From the NCBI RefSeq assembly GCF_000470315.2, contig NZ_CBRF02000002.1:186001-250000 (forward strand): 64,000 nt of DNA, written 5' to 3'. The position numbers were made by a program, and so were the translations under genes. Shown piece after piece: positions 18,798 through 28,519 of the stretch (position 1 is the stretch's first letter; the number at the start of each line of letters is the position of its first letter). Under the pieces are notes generated by a model that was not told the origin of the DNA, ran no database searches, and saw nothing but the letters and a program-made list of their open reading frames with translations. Origin of the DNA: Psychromonas sp. SP041 (GTDB lineage: Bacteria > Pseudomonadota > Gammaproteobacteria > Enterobacterales > Psychromonadaceae).

Positions 18798-19856
18798 TTA
18801 TTCAGAAACGGGTGGTGGGCCTCGGTGCGCATCTGGTCCGCCATCTGGAGGACCACCTGCTGTTCGTACTGTTTCACCGTGCATACATCCAATAAACATA
18901 TTTTCACTCGGACTTGCTGTGTGGTAATGGTAACCTCTAATGTCATCTGTTGTGCCACGACATTCATCTAATGACTCTTCTTTACCTTCTGCGTCTTTCA
19001 TTGCGTAGATTCCGTAACCATCTGACGCGTAACCAATTAATGCAGCATGACCATCTTCAGTCTTATCACTTTTGTCTGTACAACCGGTTGTAGAATGATA
19101 GTGATAACCTTGATGTACGTTAATATGCCCACCACAATCATCAAACGCTGCAATCGTATAGCTTCCTAAGATTGCACCTATTGGCGCTGGTCCTGATAGT
19201 TCGGATCCGTCTAATGCAATGCCAACCGTTCTAACACGTCCTGGCTTATCGGCTGGGATAGGTGTTACAGGGATTAGGTAAGTTAATGAGAAGTCGTCAT
19301 CAAGATAAGATAGCTGACACTCGATACAGTTTTGCTTATATTGTTCTTCAACATCTGGACGAGCGGCACCTAAACAAGCTGCTTTAGTTGCGGTATAGCG
19401 CACTTTATTAGTTTTTGCATCGTAAACGACCCATTTTTCATCACCATAATATTCACTAAGTTTTAAAATAAACTTACCAGTAATATCAACTAAATCACCT
19501 GTTCCTTCTTTACTAAACCAACTTCCGCCTGCTTCAGGACCATCACTGGTTGTTCTTGGACAAAATGGGCCTGGCTCTCGTCCTGCTGGCGCACCTGATG
19601 TGGTTATTTCATAACAACTGGTTTTTGTGCCATCAGAGGTTTCACAATCAACAATGTTAGGTGTTTCGGTAAATGCACCGTCAGTAAATAATGAAAGGTT
19701 GATTCCTTTTGCTCTCGTCGTTTGAGCAGTGGCTTTAATTTCTTCTGAAGATGAATCCGTAGATAATAAGTCACATCCAGTTAATGTTATTGCACTAATG
19801 ATGATGGTCGTCATTAGGGATAATTTTTTAGGTATTGTCATTGTTGGTAAATCCAT
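18798..19856 (-). CDS. YHYH-domain lipoprotein
   Basis: This 352-residue lipoprotein has a signal peptide ending in the lipobox TLTGC (Cys28). The C-terminal half is the YHYH domain, with two GYHYH motifs (GYHYHSTTGC and GYHYHTASP) and HAALIGYASDGYGIYAM between them, the pattern that gives the family its name. The domain occurs in exported proteins of marine bacteria; its biochemical role is not established. The His and Cys arrangement hints at metal binding, which is my inference. AAGGAG precedes the ATG. The small Cys-containing gene follows in the same operon. Confidence 0.85.
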   Translation of the reverse strand: MDLPTMTIPKKLSLMTTIIISAITLTGCDLLSTDSSSEEIKATAQTTRAKGINLSLFTDGAFTETPNIVDCETSDGTKTSCYEITTSGAPAGREPGPFCPRTTSDGPEAGGSWFSKEGTGDLVDITGKFILKLSEYYGDEKWVVYDAKTNKVRYTATKAACLGAARPDVEEQYKQNCIECQLSYLDDDFSLTYLIPVTPIPADKPGRVRTVGIALDGSELSGPAPIGAILGSYTIAAFDDCGGHINVHQGYHYHSTTGCTDKSDKTEDGHAALIGYASDGYGIYAMKDAEGKEESLDECRGTTDDIRGYHYHTASPSENMFIGCMHGETVRTAGGPPDGGPDAHRGPPPVSE

Positions 19857-20287
19857 TATTTACTCCTTTTATCGTTCAGATAAATGACTTCGACGATTAA
19901 TATTAGCGCATAGTACAGATCAAATGTGTAAAAAATAAGGAAGTGTGTGAGGCTGATGACGCTAGTACATCGGTTTGTCGTATTCAATTTCGATAATAAA
20001 AAGGTAGGATGAATCACTTATGGGCAATAAAACCATGAGCGTTTCCAATAGAAAAGTTATTGCTTATTTTAATCATGCTCTAGTGAAAATGATGATCACT
20101 AATAGTAAAAAACGCTAAAGGAAATTGACTATGCGTTGAACTGAACTAGAACGGTAACTATTTATGCTTCTTTAAAAACACTGTTAATCAGAGCGATTGT
20201 AAATGATTTACGCCATCATCTATGAATATTCCACAGGTAATGGCGTGAAGACTATCGTAAATTTTCCTGCTTATTGCTAAGTACTTA
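19857..20287. other. Gene-free stretch
   Basis: This 431-base gap lies upstream of the YHYH operon and downstream of the BASS transporter, both on the minus strand. It must contain the YHYH promoter. I see only small imperfect inverted repeats (for example TTACGCCAT with ATGGCGTGA near 20207-20245) and no gene. Confidence 0.45.
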
Positions 20288-21238
20288 TTATTTATTACTA
20301 TGTTCTTTTATTGCTTTATCCGTTTCAATTTCATTTGATGTTCGAGACCAGTATCCCGCTAAAATAGAACCGCTGATGTTATGCCATATAGAGAAAATAG
20401 TCCCGGCAATAGCCGCTGTTGGGGCAAAGAACTTCATTGCCAACGCAGTAGCTAACCCTGAATTTTGTAAACCAACTTCAAAGGCAATCGTGCGACAGAC
20501 TTTTTCTTCAAAGCCTAGTTTTTTAGTGATCCAGTAACCAGCTAATAAACCAAACGAGTTATGTAAGATAACTGCAATAGCGACCATTGAACCTACTTCT
20601 ACTAACTTTTCTGCATTAAGTGCAACAACAATTGCAATAATAATAACAATGGCAGCCATTGATATTAGTGGTAAAGCTGGTGCAATTTTTTTGGTCGGTT
20701 TATGCAATAAAGTATTGAGTACGATACCCAGTACGACAGGGATTAACACAATCTTTATCAGGCTGATGATCATACCTGTAACAGGGATATCAATACTTTT
20801 ACCCGCTAGTAACTCAACGAGTAAAGGAGTGAAAATAACACTTAATAATGTACTAATAGCGGTCATTGAGATCGATAAAGCAACATCACCTTTAGCCAAA
20901 AAACACATTACGTTACTGCTTGTACCTCCAGCCACTGCACCAACTAATACTAAGCCAACGGTTAAGTTCGCATCAAAGTTCATTAATGTCGCAATGATCA
21001 ATGCAACAATGGGCATGACGGTAAACTGTAATATCACGCCTACAGAGACAGCTTTAATATTTTTGCTGACATTTGCGAAGTCTTTAGGTGTTAATGTTAG
21101 TCCCATAGCAAGCATAATAATGGTCAATAAAGGAACGATGAAAGTTTTTAAAGAGGTGAATAACGATGGCTGAAAGAAGGCTAATAAAGATAATAAAATA
21201 GCCCATACAGGGAATAGATTAGTGATGATTTTTAGCAT
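20288..21238 (-). CDS. Bile acid:sodium symporter (BASS/SBF) family transporter
   Basis: This 316-residue inner-membrane protein has about ten helices and the SBF fold. Typical family segments are LAMGLTLTPKDFANV near residue 45, GAVAGGTSSNVMCFLAKGD (about 105-123, a conserved sodium-site crossover) and EVGLQNSGLATALAMKFF near residue 250. In bacteria such proteins import organic anions, for example pantoate or keto acids, with Na+. It is not obviously in an operon. The substrate is unknown. Confidence 0.88.
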   Translation of the reverse strand: MLKIITNLFPVWAILLSLLAFFQPSLFTSLKTFIVPLLTIIMLAMGLTLTPKDFANVSKNIKAVSVGVILQFTVMPIVALIIATLMNFDANLTVGLVLVGAVAGGTSSNVMCFLAKGDVALSISMTAISTLLSVIFTPLLVELLAGKSIDIPVTGMIISLIKIVLIPVVLGIVLNTLLHKPTKKIAPALPLISMAAIVIIIAIVVALNAEKLVEVGSMVAIAVILHNSFGLLAGYWITKKLGFEEKVCRTIAFEVGLQNSGLATALAMKFFAPTAAIAGTIFSIWHNISGSILAGYWSRTSNEIETDKAIKEHSNK

Positions 21239-21525
21239 AGCGAGTCCATTCTAAGGAAGTAAAAAGGTAAAGCAGAATAAACTGTCATATTTCTTTATGC
21301 AATAGTGGTGATGAGACGAATGTGTAGAAGTGAGAGCTATGAAATTTGTAACCCTGTAAATAATTCAGTTTATATTATCACTCTTTATTCATTGAACAGG
21401 CTAGGCTTGTTCGGCGTAAAGATGCTCGAAAATCTACACATAAACCTGTTTACAAATTTACTCACAAACACTGTGATTTTTAGAGCATCTTTATTAAATC
21501 CTATTTACTTAAAGCAGTAGGAAAG

Positions 21526-22503
21526 TTACTGAGTTATATTTTCTGCATTAACGCAGTTTTGTGTTAAATCTCCCGAACAAGCCGCTTTAAGGCTGTCTAT
21601 TGCGCTGCAAATCATAGCGAGTCTCGTTTCTGCTGTAGCAGAGCCAATATGTGGAAATAGAGTGACATTATCTAAAGACATTAAAAGTGATGAGGTAGGC
21701 AAAGGCTCTACTTGATAAACGTCTAAACCTGCAGCTCTAATGTTTCGATTTTTAAGTGCCATTGCAAGCGCTTGCTCATCGACAACATTACCTCGGCCGC
21801 CATTAATGAAAATCGCTGAGGGTTTCATTAAATCTAATTCACGTTGACCGATCAGCAGGTCAGTTTGTTCATTTGCTGGTAAAATAGAACATACAAAATC
21901 AGACGTTGCTAATAGCTCATCAAGCTCTAACTTTTGTGCGTTAAGATCTTGTTCAGCTTGTTTGTTGACACTGCGATTATAGTAATTTATTTTCATATCA
22001 AAACCATGGTGTGCTCGCTTAGCAACAGCATAACCGATACGCCCCATACCTAATATTCCTAAGGTCTTGCCATGAACATCAACACCAAAGTACTGATCTT
22101 TTAAATTGTTGGTCCATTGTCCTGCTGTGACCATATTATTAAGTTCTGTGGTGCGTCTAGCGGCACACATTATCAGTGTGAATATAGTATCTGCTGTGGT
22201 GTTAGTTAATACATCTGGTGTATTGGTTAATGCAATATTGCGTTTATTTAAATAATCAAGATCAAAGTGATCAAAGCCAACTGAAATGGTTGAAATAACT
22301 TTTAATTGAAGGGCATTATCTAAAATCGCAGGTGTTAATTTTACACCCGCCCCAATTAATCCATCAGCGTCTTTAATCTCATGAATAAAAGCGTCCATAT
22401 TACTCGAATCGATTTTATCAAAGTACACAAGATTAAAATATTCACTTAACAGTTGTTGCTGTTGGTTTGGTATTTTTTTAAATAAAACAACTTTATCTTT
22501 CAT
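21526..22503 (-). CDS. ghrB: Glyoxylate/hydroxypyruvate reductase (D-2-hydroxyacid dehydrogenase family)
   Basis: This 325-residue NAD(P)-dependent cytoplasmic reductase is of the GhrB/TkrA type. Visible features are STISVGFDHFDLDYL, the Rossmann motif GILGMGRIGYAVAKRA (about residues 149-164), catalytic Arg in INGGRGNVVDEQAL, Glu in YQVEPLP and the His of LFPHIGSAT. The pattern favours glyoxylate, hydroxypyruvate or 2-keto-gluconate reduction. Which of these is used cannot be told. It is a single gene on the minus strand, followed by an unrelated transporter. Confidence 0.85.
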   Translation of the reverse strand: MKDKVVLFKKIPNQQQQLLSEYFNLVYFDKIDSSNMDAFIHEIKDADGLIGAGVKLTPAILDNALQLKVISTISVGFDHFDLDYLNKRNIALTNTPDVLTNTTADTIFTLIMCAARRTTELNNMVTAGQWTNNLKDQYFGVDVHGKTLGILGMGRIGYAVAKRAHHGFDMKINYYNRSVNKQAEQDLNAQKLELDELLATSDFVCSILPANEQTDLLIGQRELDLMKPSAIFINGGRGNVVDEQALAMALKNRNIRAAGLDVYQVEPLPTSSLLMSLDNVTLFPHIGSATAETRLAMICSAIDSLKAACSGDLTQNCVNAENITQ

Positions 22504-22589
22504 ATTGATCCTCTGTGTTAGGTGCCACTATTTTTAATATAAATGCTATTATTAATATAAATGTTATGTTTACTATAATGTTGCGTTTA

Positions 22590-23288
22590 TTACTCTGCAG
22601 TAAATACGATATCACCGTAATAGGATTCTGCTTTTCCTGCACTGTTGTCGGTATCGGTCATTATTGCGATCACGTCAATATATTGATAGGCCGCTAGATT
22701 TTTTTTGTCGCTGCCTTTATCGCCAAATTGATCAACTAAGTCCTGGAATACATTGCGTTTTTCATTATACCAATGATCTATTTTTGCTTGTTTGCCTCGC
22801 ACCGCAACCATTTTTACTTTGTCGCCTATGAACGCATTATCCCAAACTTCACCTTCACTTTGGTTACTTGACCAGACATAGCTTAAACATTTACTGTTCC
22901 AAATTTTAAACCCTCCGTCAATGACAACATAAACCCGTGCGACGTAATCATCACCACTTTTACTTTTTTCATCTAATCCAGTGAGCTTGTTTTTAGTTAG
23001 CCAAGTCCAATTGATATAAGGTGTTTTTAATAAATCTATTTTCTTTTTTAACACCAATCCTGATGCTGAGTTATTACTTTGAGCCTTTAAAACTTTACGA
23101 TTATCATATTCAACAAGGTTATAAGTTGATTCGCCTTCAAATGATTCGCTTTCCCAGTTATTAATGCCATCGCTTTCTAATGAAGTGACATTAATTGATG
23201 CATTTACATTGAAAGCAAGCCCTATACTAGACACTATTGCTAATTGAATTAACTGAGATGAAAACGAGACAGTTCCTCTAAATAACAT
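22590..23288 (-). CDS. DUF3047 exported protein
   Basis: This 232-residue protein has an N-terminal signal peptide (cleavage near VNA, about residue 30) and a single DUF3047 domain. Recognisable parts are LLKTPYINWTWLTKN, the DDYVARVYVVIDGG strand and the C-terminal YIDVIAIMTDTDNSAGKAES ending in YYGDI. DUF3047 proteins resemble carbohydrate-binding-type beta sandwiches, but no activity is established. The domain is complete. A hexamer repeat tract lies about 185 bases upstream of its start. Confidence 0.8.
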   Translation of the reverse strand: MLFRGTVSFSSQLIQLAIVSSIGLAFNVNASINVTSLESDGINNWESESFEGESTYNLVEYDNRKVLKAQSNNSASGLVLKKKIDLLKTPYINWTWLTKNKLTGLDEKSKSGDDYVARVYVVIDGGFKIWNSKCLSYVWSSNQSEGEVWDNAFIGDKVKMVAVRGKQAKIDHWYNEKRNVFQDLVDQFGDKGSDKKNLAAYQYIDVIAIMTDTDNSAGKAESYYGDIVFTAE

Positions 23289-23472
23289 GGGTTTTCTCTT
23301 TAAATAGAATTTGTTGAACGGTCATAATAACGTTGAATAAAGTAAAATAACAATAGTGGCTGACTCTGAAATGAAGAGTAATAGACAGAAAAGCGATTTA
23401 ACAGAGACTTAATTGATAGTCCGTTCCGATAAATAATTGAAGGCTTATTTTTTTGTAGAGAGACTTATTTGA

Positions 23473-23514
23473 GTAGAAGTAGAAATAGAAATAGAAATAG
23501 AAGTAGAAATAAAA
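23473..23514 (+). repeat. RTAGAA hexamer tandem repeat
   Basis: Seven consecutive six-base units (GTAGAA, GTAGAA, ATAGAA x3, GTAGAA, ATAAAA) are followed by an A run. The tract lies in the 446-base gap between the DUF3047 gene and the MFS gene, upstream of the former. Nothing else in that gap is recognised. Confidence 0.85.
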
Positions 23515-23734
23515 AAAGGAAGAGATTAAATTAACTTCTTGAAAATTTTTATTGCAGTCTCAATTATATTCACCGAAAAGTAAATTAATTAAGTATTAAA
23601 CCTTATTTATACATTGTCATATCATTGCTATGTCATGGCTACATTGCAGCATTTTATCAAATACTCATTCATCAAACTCTCACTCTAAAAAAATAAGAGT
23701 CTGATGTAATACTGCTAGCTATGTATTTATGTTG

Positions 23735-24931
23735 CTATGCAGAAACAGCGAGTTTCTTTTTTGCATTTAATTGCATATAGCTCAATACCCACATAATGAA
23801 GCCACCTAAAAATAAAGCCGCGGCAACGTAACCGGTTTGGTTCGGTTGTGCTCCTTGTGCAATCGCCATTCCTCCAACCCAAGGTCCAATAGCATTGGCC
23901 ACATTAAAAGCACATTGAACTAATGCACCGATCATCGCGTGACCATCGGGAGAAACATCCATTAATAATGTCTGAATCAATGTCGCTAAACCAATGCTGC
24001 ACCCAATTAAGAAAATAACAGCATATAACAACCAAATATTATGGCTTGCATTAACGTAAGCGATAGCAAATATAATGGTACAAATTAAACAGATACCCGT
24101 TGCTTTAATTGCGGATACATCAGCCGCTTTACCTAAAAAGTAATTACCTAAAGTACAGCCAATACCAAACATAACCATCGCAATTGAGATGGTGTAAGCA
24201 GGCGTTTGTGTGATATCTAAAATAGTGTCTGCGATATAAGTATAAATACAAAATACACCACCAAAACCAATGATCACTATGCCTAAAATAGACCAAACAA
24301 GCTTATCTTTTAATACGCTAAATTCATTAAGTAGGTTGGATGGTTTGCTGTTATCGACATTTGGAACTACTTTATAAACAAAGACTAAAGCAATAAGTGA
24401 TAAAATAGACGCCCCTGCTAAACAATAACGCCAGCTGAGGTTTTGTCCAACTAAAGTCACTATAGGTACTCCAACAATAGTGGCGATGGTTAAACCCATA
24501 AAAATTTTAGACATAAATGCAGATCGTTTTCCTTTTGGCGCTATATCTGCAGCTAAAAGAATCGCTGCACCAAAGTAAGCGCCGTGGGGCAATCCACTTA
24601 AAAAGCGAAAAAGAATTAATTGATTTAATGAGTTTGACAGCGCACTCAACCCATTAGCGATAAACATTAACGTTAAAAATATGACTAGTGCTTTACGTTT
24701 ACGCATATTCGCGGTGGTCAGCATTAAAATAGGGGCACCTACAACCACTCCCATTGCATAAGCACTAATGGCATAACCTGATTGTGTTGGTGTCACGTTA
24801 AATGTGTCACTAATTAAAGGTAGCATAGGCATCATTGAGAATTCAGTGAGACCTAAAATGAAAGTCCCTAATGCTAAGACAAACATAATCGCGACGCGGT
24901 TTGTTGGTTGAGGTAAGTGAGCTGACGTCAT
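23735..24931 (-). CDS. MFS transporter, AraJ-like (DHA1) exporter
   Basis: This 398-residue inner-membrane protein has twelve predicted helices. The N-terminus reads LALGTFILGLTEFSMMPMLP and the loop 2-3 motif area ANMRKRKALVIF follows, both typical of the AraJ/YdhP group of sugar or drug exporters in the DHA1 branch. The C-terminus ends in short basic sequence. It diverges from a GGDEF-EAL gene, and the shared control region carries a strong CRP-like site. The substrate is unknown. Confidence 0.82.
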   Translation of the reverse strand: MTSAHLPQPTNRVAIMFVLALGTFILGLTEFSMMPMLPLISDTFNVTPTQSGYAISAYAMGVVVGAPILMLTTANMRKRKALVIFLTLMFIANGLSALSNSLNQLILFRFLSGLPHGAYFGAAILLAADIAPKGKRSAFMSKIFMGLTIATIVGVPIVTLVGQNLSWRYCLAGASILSLIALVFVYKVVPNVDNSKPSNLLNEFSVLKDKLVWSILGIVIIGFGGVFCIYTYIADTILDITQTPAYTISIAMVMFGIGCTLGNYFLGKAADVSAIKATGICLICTIIFAIAYVNASHNIWLLYAVIFLIGCSIGLATLIQTLLMDVSPDGHAMIGALVQCAFNVANAIGPWVGGMAIAQGAQPNQTGYVAAALFLGGFIMWVLSYMQLNAKKKLAVSA

Positions 24932-25048
24932 ACATATCCTTTAAGGGATGATTACTTAGGGCATTCATATTTCGATAGAGACGTTATACCAAGCTCAAAT
25001 ATCAGAATGTTAATAGTAATGATTAAATAAAGACTGCATGTTAATTCT

Positions 25049-25070
25049 AAATGTGATCTTAGTCACCTAT
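25049..25070. promoter_or_regulatory. Putative CRP (cAMP receptor protein) site
   Basis: The core TGTGATCTTAGTCACC matches 9 of 10 core positions of TGTGA-N6-TCACA and is flanked by AAA on the left, as in the E. coli consensus. It lies 118 bases upstream of the MFS gene and about 145 bases upstream of the divergent GGDEF-EAL gene, so it could act on either. Confidence 0.6.
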
Positions 25071-25212
25071 AAATTGTATTAAGTTTTACTAAATATAATG
25101 GTTTTATCGAGGTTAGATTGATAAATCGTTTTTTAGTTATTAATTGAATTTGGTTTCACACTAAAAGGCGCTCATTTTTTATAATTGATGCTAAATAATT
25201 CATAAGAGGCTG

Positions 25213-27186
25213 GTGACAGAGTATGAAAAAATTGTAATGCTGATAAAAACCGAACAATTAAATACTGCTATTTGGGTGTACGATATTGACCAATCAAAAA
25301 TTGTTTGGGCAAATACTGCTGCCCTTAAATTGTGGAACAGTCCGTCACATGAGGAGTTATTAAGCAGAGATTTTAAAGCAGGGCAATCCGAGGTTATAAA
25401 AGAAAGTCTTTTAAATTATAAGCTTGCCTTTAAAAGGGGAGAAGTCATTAATGAGTATTGGTCATTTCACCCTAAAGGAGAAGAGGTCCAGGCATTTTGT
25501 CAGTTTTCTGGTTTTGAACTAGAAGATGGCAGGGTAGGGATGTTGGTGGAAGCAACAACCAGTGAATTAATATCATCGAATGCAGAAGTCGGTAGTGTGA
25601 CCATTTTATCGATTTACCAAACTGACGGTAAATTGATTAATGGGAGTCTTCCTTTTATAAAATACTTTGGTAATAAACTCTCTCATTTAAATGAGTTATT
25701 TTGTGACCATCATGTATTGGAAAAACTATTTGTTATTACGTCGCAAAATATTAAATTTGAAGATGACGTTCGCCTAAAAACAATGAAAGGCGATCAATGG
25801 TTTAAGATAGATGCTATTGAAACAACACAAGAAGAAGGTAATAAAGCTATTTTACTTCACTTGTATGACATACATGAAAGGAAAACAATAGAGCAAACCT
25901 TACGTAAACAAGCATGGGAAGATCCACTGACTGGCCTGATTAATCGTAGAGGCTTAACACATCATATCGAACACAATATTAACAATAACATTCCTTTTTC
26001 ATTACTCTATGTCGACCTTGATGGTTTTAAAATGATCAATGATTCGTTAGGTCATGGGAAAGGTGACGATGTATTAGTTGAAGTCAGCTTCCGTTTGAAA
26101 GTTAATATGAACAAAGATGATATTATTTGTCGTTTTGGTGGTGATGAATTTATTTTGCTCATTGAGCATACATTAGGTGATGATACGGTAGCCGTTAGAT
26201 GTGATGCTATTTTGCATTCTTTTGTTGAAAATTTTATCAGTATTCATAGTAGAGATTTAACGCTTTCAGCGAGTATTGGCGTTGCTTGTTATCCAAAAGA
26301 TGCCAATAATTTTGAGCATATTATTGCCTGTGCTGATGCGGCTATGTATCACGCTAAAAAATTAGGTAAGAAGCGTTGGATAAATTATGAAAAAGGAATG
26401 GAGCATGCTTCCAAACGTATCAGTGTAATTTCTCAAAAATTGTCATTTGCAATTCCAAAGCAAGAGTTTAGCCTTTATTACCAGCCTATTATTGATATGG
26501 TAACAGGTAATATTTGCTCATTTGAAGTTTTATTGAGATGGAAAAATGAAGAGCTGGGTTTTGTAGACACTGAAGAAACAATACAAATTGCAGAGAAAAC
26601 AGGTTTAATATATGAAATCGAAAATTGGGTGCTCATACAAGCGCTTCATGATTTGGTTTTATTAAAAAAAGTGATTAATAAAAATGTAACCATGGCCATT
26701 AATATATCAGGCTTGCATTTATCTGATCCAACTTTAGTTGACACTATATTACAACAACTTAACAAACATCATTTACAACCTAAAGACATCAATATCGAGT
26801 TAACTGAACGAGTACTTTTTACACAAATCAATGATCAAAACAATCCCTTTAGAAGACTCGTTGATAATGAAATCAACATCAGTATTGATGATTTTGGAAC
26901 AGGATTTTCATCTCTTGCTTATTTACATAATATTCCTGCAACAACCGTTAAAGTCGATAAATCCTTTCTTGAAAGTATCGATAACAATACCGTAACGCTT
27001 GAATGTATTCACCGCTTAGTGGGCGCACTGGGTATGAAGAGTTTAATAGAAGGAATTGAAACTGAGGCACAAGCTAAAACACTTTTTGCTTTAGGGTTTA
27101 ATATACAACAAGGATACTTTCATGGTCGACCAAAGCCATTGGAGTATTATCTTTCGACTGATTATCGAACGATTTACTCTAAATAA
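25213..27186 (+). CDS. PAS-GGDEF-EAL cyclic di-GMP enzyme
   Basis: This 657-residue protein has N-terminal PAS-like sensing domains (about residues 1-225). A GGDEF domain follows with an intact RFGGDEF active site (309-313), then an EAL domain (about 400-650). In the EAL domain the signature is EVL (FEVLLRW), keeping the metal-binding Glu; IELTERVLF, IDDFGTGFSS, VDKSF and EGIET are also present, so both catalytic halves could be active. No membrane segment is visible, so it is probably cytoplasmic. The start is GTG with AAGAGG upstream. It diverges from the MFS exporter over a CRP-like site. Confidence 0.92.
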   Translation: MTEYEKIVMLIKTEQLNTAIWVYDIDQSKIVWANTAALKLWNSPSHEELLSRDFKAGQSEVIKESLLNYKLAFKRGEVINEYWSFHPKGEEVQAFCQFSGFELEDGRVGMLVEATTSELISSNAEVGSVTILSIYQTDGKLINGSLPFIKYFGNKLSHLNELFCDHHVLEKLFVITSQNIKFEDDVRLKTMKGDQWFKIDAIETTQEEGNKAILLHLYDIHERKTIEQTLRKQAWEDPLTGLINRRGLTHHIEHNINNNIPFSLLYVDLDGFKMINDSLGHGKGDDVLVEVSFRLKVNMNKDDIICRFGGDEFILLIEHTLGDDTVAVRCDAILHSFVENFISIHSRDLTLSASIGVACYPKDANNFEHIIACADAAMYHAKKLGKKRWINYEKGMEHASKRISVISQKLSFAIPKQEFSLYYQPIIDMVTGNICSFEVLLRWKNEELGFVDTEETIQIAEKTGLIYEIENWVLIQALHDLVLLKKVINKNVTMAINISGLHLSDPTLVDTILQQLNKHHLQPKDINIELTERVLFTQINDQNNPFRRLVDNEINISIDDFGTGFSSLAYLHNIPATTVKVDKSFLESIDNNTVTLECIHRLVGALGMKSLIEGIETEAQAKTLFALGFNIQQGYFHGRPKPLEYYLSTDYRTIYSK

Positions 27187-27399
27187 TTTTGTTGTACTTG
27201 AAACTAGGCTTCATAAGGTTAGACATAGATTTTAAAAATTATCGCTACACAGACTTATTTACAGGGGCCGGATTATAGTTAAAATGGTCAAGAATCAACA
27301 ATTAAGCTTTATCATTTAATTATTTCTAATCCTTTTTAGTCAATATTAACTATTAAAGTCGCTTATTTTAGTCTCAATAAATGTTTTATGGAGCACTTC

Positions 27400-28347
27400 G
27401 TGTCAATTACGAATCAATTAATGTTATTTATCGATGTAGTACAGCAAGGGTCATTTGCTAAAGCCGCCGCCATTCACGATATGGATAACTCATCATTATC
27501 CAAGCAAATTAAAAAGCTAGAAGCGACATTAGGCGTACAGTTACTTAACCGCTCAACACGTTCTTTTTCTCTAACGTCGGCAGGTGAAGAAATATTGGTT
27601 CAAGCACATACTGTTGTTGATACACTGAATGACATTAAAAGCACTGCTGATTCCTATCAATCTCAACCTAAAGGTATGTTACGTATTACATCCGGTATGT
27701 TTTTTGGACAGCAGTATATCCAGCCTGTTATCAATCAATTTATGCGACAGTATCCTCATGTAAAAATAACGCTTATGTTAGATGATAAACGAAGCGATAT
27801 TATTGGTGACCATTTTGATTTAGCTTTTAGGATCGGTAAGTTAAATGATTCAAATTTAATGGTTAAAAAAATCGCTAATGCGCATTTTGCGTTAATTGCT
27901 TCACATGATTTTATTGCTCATTACGGACTACCTACAACACCAGAAGAGTTGATTGCTTTACCTGCTATTATTTATGGGAATGGCGATGTCAGCCTTGACC
28001 AAATAAAAGTAAGTGAGCAACCTCATAGTGAGCTAATGAAAACCTTTAAGATAAAGGGGAGTTATAAAGTCAGTGATGTCCGCGCCATGATGGGGGCAGT
28101 ACAAGCAGGGTTAGGTTATGCGATTATTGACTTATTTAACTTAGAAAAGCCAATGGAAGAAATGGGGTTAGTGACATTATTAACCGATTATAAACTGTCG
28201 ACAATGGATACGGGGATCTATGCGCTTTATCCACATCGAAAACAAACACCTTTGGTCAGTGAGTTTATCAAAACAGTTCAAGAGTATATCGGAACGCCCG
28301 CTTTTTGGGTTGACCATGTGCCTAATTATAAAAAGATGTATAAATAA
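27400..28347 (+). CDS. LysR-family transcriptional regulator
   Basis: This DNA-binding regulator has an N-terminal winged HTH (SFAKAAAIHDMDNSSLSKQI and following KKLEATLGVQLLNRSTR), then a periplasmic-binding-like effector domain from about residue 90. The start is uncertain: GTG 27400 has GGAG seven bases upstream, while ATG 27388 contains that ribosome site and has none of its own. I chose the GTG, giving 315 residues. The downstream oxidoreductase is convergent, a common but weak hint that the two are functionally linked. The effector is unknown. Confidence 0.85.
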   Translation: MSITNQLMLFIDVVQQGSFAKAAAIHDMDNSSLSKQIKKLEATLGVQLLNRSTRSFSLTSAGEEILVQAHTVVDTLNDIKSTADSYQSQPKGMLRITSGMFFGQQYIQPVINQFMRQYPHVKITLMLDDKRSDIIGDHFDLAFRIGKLNDSNLMVKKIANAHFALIASHDFIAHYGLPTTPEELIALPAIIYGNGDVSLDQIKVSEQPHSELMKTFKIKGSYKVSDVRAMMGAVQAGLGYAIIDLFNLEKPMEEMGLVTLLTDYKLSTMDTGIYALYPHRKQTPLVSEFIKTVQEYIGTPAFWVDHVPNYKKMYK

Positions 28348-28519
28348 AATGGCCAGATTAACTGCTTCCTCTTCCCCAAAACCCTCTTTCTCAAAATGAA
28401 GCAATAAACGCTGAACAAAAGAGTGATGATTAAGCTCTTTTTGTTCAGCAGTATTATTGACTGAGTTTGAACTCAACCAATAACTCATTGAGTAAATTGA
28501 TACCTGTTAAAAATCGTTA

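Noticed and set aside
26000-27186. Loss of the EAL signature (EVL) as a sign of an inactive phosphodiesterase
   Set aside because: The metal-binding Glu is kept and the other EAL motifs (DDFGTG, ELTE, EGIET) are intact, so inactivity is not supported.
28180-28488. 102-codon minus-strand open frame after the LysR gene
   Set aside because: More than half overlaps the LysR coding end in antisense. It has no ribosome site and no family resemblance.
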